Of a DNA stretch of 10,699 nt, positions 7,370 to 10,699 are shown in pieces. Every line of letters starts with the position of its first letter. Positions within the stretch are counted from its first letter, which is position 1. Made by a program: the position numbers and the translations under genes. The stretch spans positions 1 to 10,699 of the forward strand of contig JAIDUY010000434.1 in assembly GCA_029059965.1 (NCBI GenBank), in the 5' to 3' direction. The notes beneath the pieces were generated by a model. That model saw nothing but the letters and a program-made list of their open reading frames with translations, searched no databases and was not told the origin of the DNA. The stretch comes from Muribaculaceae bacterium. GTDB taxonomy: Bacteria; Bacteroidota; Bacteroidia; Bacteroidales; Muribaculaceae.

Positions 7370-8196
7370 CAGTCCTCGGATTCTACGCCGTTGTAGGCAT
7401 CGACGGCTTTCTTGACCGAGCCGTGCATCAGCAGCATACGTTTGGCTTCGTCGTAGGGCAGGCCGAGCTCCTCGACAATCATGCGGGTGCCGCGGTCGAC
7501 GAGCTTGGCGTTGGAGAGCTGCATGTTCACCATCTTGTTGCCCTTCACGCGACCCATTTTGATCATCACCGAAGTGGTGATCATGTTGCAGATCATCTTC
7601 TGGCCTGTGCCGCTCTTCATGCGGGAGCTGCCGGTGACGTACTCCGGACCGACCACCATCTCGATGGCGATGTCGGCCGCCTGGCTTACGGGAGCGTCGG
7701 GGTTGGAGGTGATGGCGGCGGTGAGGATGCCGTGCTCGCGGCAGGTGTTAAGGGCGCCGATGACATAGGGCGTGGTGCCCGATGCGGCGATGCCGATAAC
7801 GGTGTCCTTGTCGTTGATGCCGAATGCCTGGAGGTCTTTCCAGCCCTGGGCGGTGTCATCCTCGGCGTTTTCGACCGGGTTGCGCAGGGCGGTGTCGCCG
7901 CCGGCGATGAGGCCGATTACCCACGAGGGGTCCATGCCGAATGTCGGAGGAATCTCCGATGCGTCGAGCACGCCGAGACGGCCGGATGTGCCGGCGCCGA
8001 TGTAGAATATGCGGCCGCCGCGTTTCATGCGGCTTACGATTTCAGTGACGAGCTTCTCCACTGCGGGGAGAGCTTTCTCGACGGCGAGGGCTACTTTTTT
8101 GTCCTCTGTATTGATGTCATGCAGGATTTCTCCTACCGACTTTTTTTCCAGATCGTTGTAGAGCGAAGATTGTTCGCTGATTTTGACAAATGCCAT
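7369..8196 (-). CDS. murQ: N-acetylmuramic acid 6-phosphate etherase (MurQ)
   Basis: A 275-residue cytoplasmic etherase that splits the lactyl ether of MurNAc-6-phosphate to give GlcNAc-6-phosphate and D-lactate, the key step of MurNAc recycling. The SIS sugar-phosphate domain is evident: RIFYIGAGTSGRLGVLDASE (62-81) holds the phosphate-binding TSGRLG and the acid-base E81 that corresponds to E. coli E83; IAGGDTALRNPVENAEDD (97-114) holds the second acidic cluster (E109/E112, matching the E. coli E114 region); IGIAASGTTPYVIGAL (134-149), SSRMKSGTGQK (190-200) and GNKMVNMQLSNAKLVDR (219-235) are signature blocks. Its length is slightly shorter than E. coli MurQ. The stop overlaps the SGNH start by one base. 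Upstream, 95 bp containing a duplicated AT-rich repeat separate it from the kinase gene. Function very secure. Confidence 0.97.
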   Translation of the reverse strand: MAFVKISEQSSLYNDLEKKSVGEILHDINTEDKKVALAVEKALPAVEKLVTEIVSRMKRGGRIFYIGAGTSGRLGVLDASEIPPTFGMDPSWVIGLIAGGDTALRNPVENAEDDTAQGWKDLQAFGINDKDTVIGIAASGTTPYVIGALNTCREHGILTAAITSNPDAPVSQAADIAIEMVVGPEYVTGSSRMKSGTGQKMICNMITTSVMIKMGRVKGNKMVNMQLSNAKLVDRGTRMIVEELGLPYDEAKRMLLMHGSVKKAVDAYNGVESED

Positions 8197-8225
8197 TGGT
8201 TGAAATGTGTTGTGCTTGGCTTGTA

Positions 8226-8293
8226 ATTATGCATTATGCATTCTTAATTCTGAATTTCTCATTGTGCATTATGCATTCTTAATTCTGAATTTC
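8226..8293. repeat. Tandem direct repeat, two copies of a 33-bp AT-rich unit
   Basis: Copy 1 (8226-8258) and copy 2 (8261-8293) are identical except at one base, with a 35-bp period. Each holds TGCATTATGCATTC followed by TTAATTCTGAATTTC, including the palindrome ATGCAT. Copy 2 runs into the stop codon of the kinase gene (8292-8294). The unit is far more AT-rich than the flanking genes and resembles the short AT-rich intergenic repeats scattered in Bacteroidales genomes. It is internal to the operon and shows no coding capacity. Its role is unknown. Confidence 0.9.
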
Positions 8294-9143
8294 ACTTGAC
8301 CGCGTGGAACTTGAGCAGACCGTCCATGGGGCTCTTGAGGATGGTGCCGATGCGGCATCCGCAGGCGGCTGCGGCCTCCTCGAGGACGGGGCGGAAGAAG
8401 TAGGCGATGGAGCCCACGAAGTTCACCGGATGCTTGTCGTAGCCGGTGTACTGCATGATGTTGCGGCGGAAGAAAGCCGTGAATGTGCCCAGCACCATGT
8501 CGTGGATTTCCTTGACCTCGATGTTCTTGGAGATGAAGGGAGTGACGGATGCGAGGAAGCGGTTGGCCTGCGGCTCGCGGTACACGCGGCGGATGATGCC
8601 TAACAGGTCGAGGTCGTATTCCTGCAGGAAGCGGGCAGCGACTTCGGCGGGAAGCTGGTTCTTGAGCACGTCGCCGAGGAAGAGCTTGCCGAGGACGGCG
8701 CCGCTGCCTTCGTCGCCGAGGATATAGCCCAGCGGCGATACGTTGGCGGCTATGCCTTTGCCGTCGTAGAGGCACGAGTTGGAACCGGTGCCCATGATGC
8801 AGGCTACGCCGGGTTCATGGCCGCAGAGGGCGCGGGCGGCGGCGAGGAGGTCGCTGTAGACCTCGATGGTCTTGGCCGAGGGGATGTTGGCGCGGATGGC
8901 CGTGGCCACGTTGCCGCACACTTCGGCCGATATGCATCCGGCGCCGTAGAAGTAGACGGCTTCGATGTCGGAAGCGATGCTGTCGATTTCGGGCATGAGC
9001 TCCTCACGGATGCGATTGCGCATTTCTTCCTCCGTGAGCATCACGGCGTTCATTCCACAGGTGAATACCTGTTTTTCGAGTTTGTCCCTGTTCAGGAGGC
9101 ACCAGTCGATTTTGGTACTTCCGCAGTCTGCTATAAGTATCAT
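8292..9143 (-). CDS. murK: BadF/BadG-type amino-sugar kinase, probable MurNAc kinase (MurK-like)
   Basis: A 283-residue ASKHA-fold kinase of the N-acetylglucosamine kinase/BadF-BadG family. ATP-binding and catalytic blocks are visible: phosphate-1 DCGSTKIDW (6-14), catalytic Asp D98 in VYSDLLAAAR (96-104 region), GTGSNSCLYDG (118-128), GYILGDEGSGAVLG (139-152) and VGSIAYFF (243-250, adenosine block). In Tannerella forsythia and other Bacteroidetes, MurK phosphorylates MurNAc (and GlcNAc) in the cytoplasm and is encoded with MurT and MurQ. The same set and order are seen here, which favours MurNAc over plain GlcNAc as the substrate, though the fold alone cannot settle this. Its ATG overlaps the stop of the DUF5009 gene (ATGA), indicating coupling. 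The gene symbol is given from context. Confidence 0.88.
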   Translation of the reverse strand: MILIADCGSTKIDWCLLNRDKLEKQVFTCGMNAVMLTEEEMRNRIREELMPEIDSIASDIEAVYFYGAGCISAEVCGNVATAIRANIPSAKTIEVYSDLLAAARALCGHEPGVACIMGTGSNSCLYDGKGIAANVSPLGYILGDEGSGAVLGKLFLGDVLKNQLPAEVAARFLQEYDLDLLGIIRRVYREPQANRFLASVTPFISKNIEVKEIHDMVLGTFTAFFRRNIMQYTGYDKHPVNFVGSIAYFFRPVLEEAAAACGCRIGTILKSPMDGLLKFHAVK

Positions 9144-10342
9144 ATCTTAATGTAAATTTTCTTTTTGTATAATATGAGGCCGACGCACCAGTTGAGTGCG
9201 ACGAAGGTTAGCGCGAATATGAGTGATGCCAGAGTGGCGTCGCCGAGAAGGGGCACAAGGACGTCGTTGTAGGCCCAGCCCTTGATGGTGACGAAGCCGG
9301 CTTCGGCAGAGGCGCACGGTATGCGGATGGAGCCGATGATGATGCTCAGAACCGAACCGAGGCAGTAGAGGAACAGAGGATTGATGCCGAACACTTCGAA
9401 GAAGCGGCACCAGCGGCGGTAGCCCTTGATGTCGATAATCCATATGAGCAGGGCAAGGAAACTCGATGCCAGGCCGCAGGTGGTGAGCACGAAGGTGGGC
9501 GACCAGATTTTCTTGTTGATGGGCATGCCGAAGTCGAGCAGGAAGCCTGCGAAAGTGAGGATGGTTCCGACGATGAACAGCGAGTTGATGCGCTTGCCGT
9601 TATCGCGGGTGTCCATCAGCAGGCCGCCGCAGATGAAGCCTATGAGCATGTGTGCGATGGAGGGTAGTGTGCTCAGCAGACCTTCGGGGTCGAACTTCAG
9701 GCGCACGCCGCCGACGGTGTCGGCGTACATGTGGTCGGGGCCGAGCACCTTATGGTCGACGATGGAGATGATGTTGGTGTCGGCGAATGCGAATCCGTTG
9801 CCTGTCAGCAGGAGGATGGAGTAGAGGACAAGTATGCCGCCAACGACCCACGGAAGCACGGCGCGGCGTACGAGCAGCGCCGTAATGGCTCCGACACCGT
9901 AGCAGATGGCCAGGCGGGGCATGACGCCGAGAATGCGTATCTGATCGAAGTTGAATACTGCATCCATGAACGAGGCGTCGCTGTTGAGGCGTCCGAGGAA
10001 ACGGCCGAACCAGGCGATGGCCAGACCGATGAGGAAGATGACTACCGAGCGGCGTACTATCTTGGCGAAAGACTGCCAGCTGAATCGGAAGTCATACTTG
10101 CGGAGTGAGAAGTAGGTGGAGACACCCATGATGAACATGAAGAACGGGAAGACGAGGTCGGTGGGCGTCAGTCCGTTCCATTCGGCGTGGCGGAGTGGAG
10201 CGTAGATGTTGCCCCACGAGCCGGGATTGTTCACCATAATCATGCCGGCAATGGTGATGCCGCGCAGGATATCCAAAGCCAGCAGACGTCCTCCTCCTTT
10301 AGCGGGCGGTGTGGCAGCTGTGGTATTGTCGGTGTGTTTCAT
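9140..10342 (-). CDS. murT: DUF5009/HGSNAT-NagX-like multi-pass membrane protein, candidate MurNAc transporter MurT
   Basis: A 400-residue inner-membrane protein with about ten hydrophobic segments (roughly 22-38, 61-78, 96-113, 139-158, 160-180, 228-242, 254-272, 283-303, 315-337, 365-390). Signatures of the heparan-alpha-glucosaminide acetyltransferase/NagX/DUF5009 group are clear: RLLALDILRGITIAGMIMVN (19-38), RHAEWNGLTPTDLVFPFFMF (51-70), DPEGLLSTLPSI (218-229), and CRFFEVFGINPLFLY (312-326). As I recall it, MurT of T. forsythia, a MurNAc transporter, belongs to this kind of family and sits beside MurK and MurQ, exactly the context here. H52 in the HAEWNG motif aligns with the catalytic His of human HGSNAT, so membrane acetyltransferase activity is the main alternative to transport. 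The stop overlaps the kinase start; the D-lactate dehydrogenase-like gene ends 29 bp upstream. Fold certain, transport role inferred. Confidence 0.85.
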   Translation of the reverse strand: MKHTDNTTAATPPAKGGGRLLALDILRGITIAGMIMVNNPGSWGNIYAPLRHAEWNGLTPTDLVFPFFMFIMGVSTYFSLRKYDFRFSWQSFAKIVRRSVVIFLIGLAIAWFGRFLGRLNSDASFMDAVFNFDQIRILGVMPRLAICYGVGAITALLVRRAVLPWVVGGILVLYSILLLTGNGFAFADTNIISIVDHKVLGPDHMYADTVGGVRLKFDPEGLLSTLPSIAHMLIGFICGGLLMDTRDNGKRINSLFIVGTILTFAGFLLDFGMPINKKIWSPTFVLTTCGLASSFLALLIWIIDIKGYRRWCRFFEVFGINPLFLYCLGSVLSIIIGSIRIPCASAEAGFVTIKGWAYNDVLVPLLGDATLASLIFALTFVALNWCVGLILYKKKIYIKI

Positions 10343-10371
10343 TATGGTTTATAGATAAAGGTATTGGTTTA

Positions 10372-10699
10372 TTATTTCGATTCTGCGGGTGCGCTTGCCT
10401 CGTACACCAGGTAGGCTATCGACTTGTAGGGGATGCCGCCGTTGGTGGTGAGGCCGATTTCGCAGGTGCGCGAGTTCGAGTAGCCCTCGGTGGCTTTGGC
10501 GGCTTCCAGTGCGGGCCGGAGCTTGCGCAGGCCCCAGCTGTTGAGTTCCGGCAGGGTGAAGCCCTTGTCGCCGGCGAAACCGCAGCAGCCCACTTCGGCG
10601 GGCACAACGACCTTGGTGGCGCACATCGACGCGAGACGGACGATTTTGTCTGCCAGTCCCATGCGTCGGCTCGAACAAGTCACGTGCACGGCCACGGTG
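10372..10699 (-). CDS. FAD/Fe-S oxidoreductase of the D-lactate dehydrogenase (Dld-II) type, C-terminal end only
   Basis: The frame enters from the right edge, so only the last 108 or so residues are present, ending at TAA (10372-10374). They form the cysteine-rich CCG domain of FAD-linked oxidases fused to an iron-sulfur module: a VHVTCSSRRMGL block, then VGCCGFAGDKGFTLPELNSW, then GYSNSRTCEIGLT followed by GGIPYKSIAYLV. This end, notably SNSRTCEIG and PYKSI-YLV, is typical of D-lactate dehydrogenase (quinone/cytochrome-linked) proteins; glycolate or other 2-hydroxyacid oxidases share the fold. Such enzymes pass electrons from D-lactate to the respiratory chain at the inner membrane. The gene lies 29 bp upstream of the MurT-like gene on the same strand, fitting oxidation of the D-lactate that MurQ releases. 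Family confident; exact substrate inferred. Confidence 0.85.
   Translation of the reverse strand, partial: TVAVHVTCSSRRMGLADKIVRLASMCATKVVVPAEVGCCGFAGDKGFTLPELNSWGLRKLRPALEAAKATEGYSNSRTCEIGLTTNGGIPYKSIAYLVYEASAPAESK

Noticed and set aside
6677..7396. 239-codon plus-strand frame opposite the SGNH gene
   Set aside because: Overlaps the terminator hairpin and is antisense to an intact SGNH hydrolase; no recognisable domain.
7423..8226. Long open frame of 267 codons on the plus strand opposite murQ
   Set aside because: Antisense shadow produced by the GC-rich codon use of murQ; the Ala/Gly/Val/Asp/His-rich translation has no recognisable domain.
10356..10363. Possible -7 box TACCTTTA between the D-LDH-like and murT-like genes
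   Set aside because: Last base does not match TAnnTTTG and no -33 TTTG lies at the right distance; too weak to claim an internal promoter.

Overview
The window looks like a chromosomal segment from a gut-type Bacteroidales bacterium, possibly Muribaculaceae. Reasons: GC-rich genes separated by AT-rich gaps; Bacteroidetes-type promoter -7 boxes (TAnnTTTG) ahead of two genes; no Shine-Dalgarno-like motif ahead of the starts examined; a Bacteroidales-style C-terminal tail on a secreted protein; and gene families typical of the group (GHL10, MurT/MurK/MurQ-like set, DUF5009). The family placement is inference; the phylum-level placement is well supported.

Layout. (1) 1-4869, minus strand: an AraC-family regulator, then 32 bp later a UvrD/PcrA-like helicase carrying an internal DnaQ-type exonuclease domain, then 19 bp later a small secreted protein of unknown function. 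A GHL10 (DUF187) secreted glycosidase-like gene follows with its own promoter and is cut by the left edge. (2) 4870-5006: a divergent regulatory gap. (3) 5007-6643, plus strand: an exported alpha/beta hydrolase with a probable cysteine nucleophile, joined by an ATGA overlap to a hexapeptide-repeat sugar O-acetyltransferase and closed by a hairpin terminator. (4) 6716-10699, minus strand: a tight cluster reading D-lactate dehydrogenase-like FAD/Fe-S protein (3' end only), DUF5009 multi-pass membrane protein (MurT/NagX-like), BadF-type amino-sugar kinase (MurK-like), MurQ etherase, SGNH hydrolase.

How the genes fit. Region 4 reads as a MurNAc salvage operon. The membrane protein would bring MurNAc in (or acetylate an amino sugar), the kinase would make MurNAc-6-phosphate, and MurQ would split it into GlcNAc-6-phosphate and D-lactate. 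The flavoprotein just upstream belongs to a family that oxidises D-lactate, so both MurQ products would have an outlet. The SGNH enzyme at the distal end could remove acetyl groups from O-acetylated MurNAc. The GHL10 protein at the left edge is related to E. coli DigH, which cleaves peptide-free peptidoglycan strands, so it may also belong to cell-wall turnover, although it is not in the same transcription unit.

No rRNA, tRNA, CRISPR array, insertion sequence or prophage gene was seen. There is no gene-free stretch longer than 300 bases. I do not see a clearly new defence or mobile system. The best leads are the D-lactate dehydrogenase/MurT/K/Q/SGNH arrangement, the helicase with an exonuclease inside it, and a conserved acetyltransferase-type histidine in the supposed MurNAc transporter.
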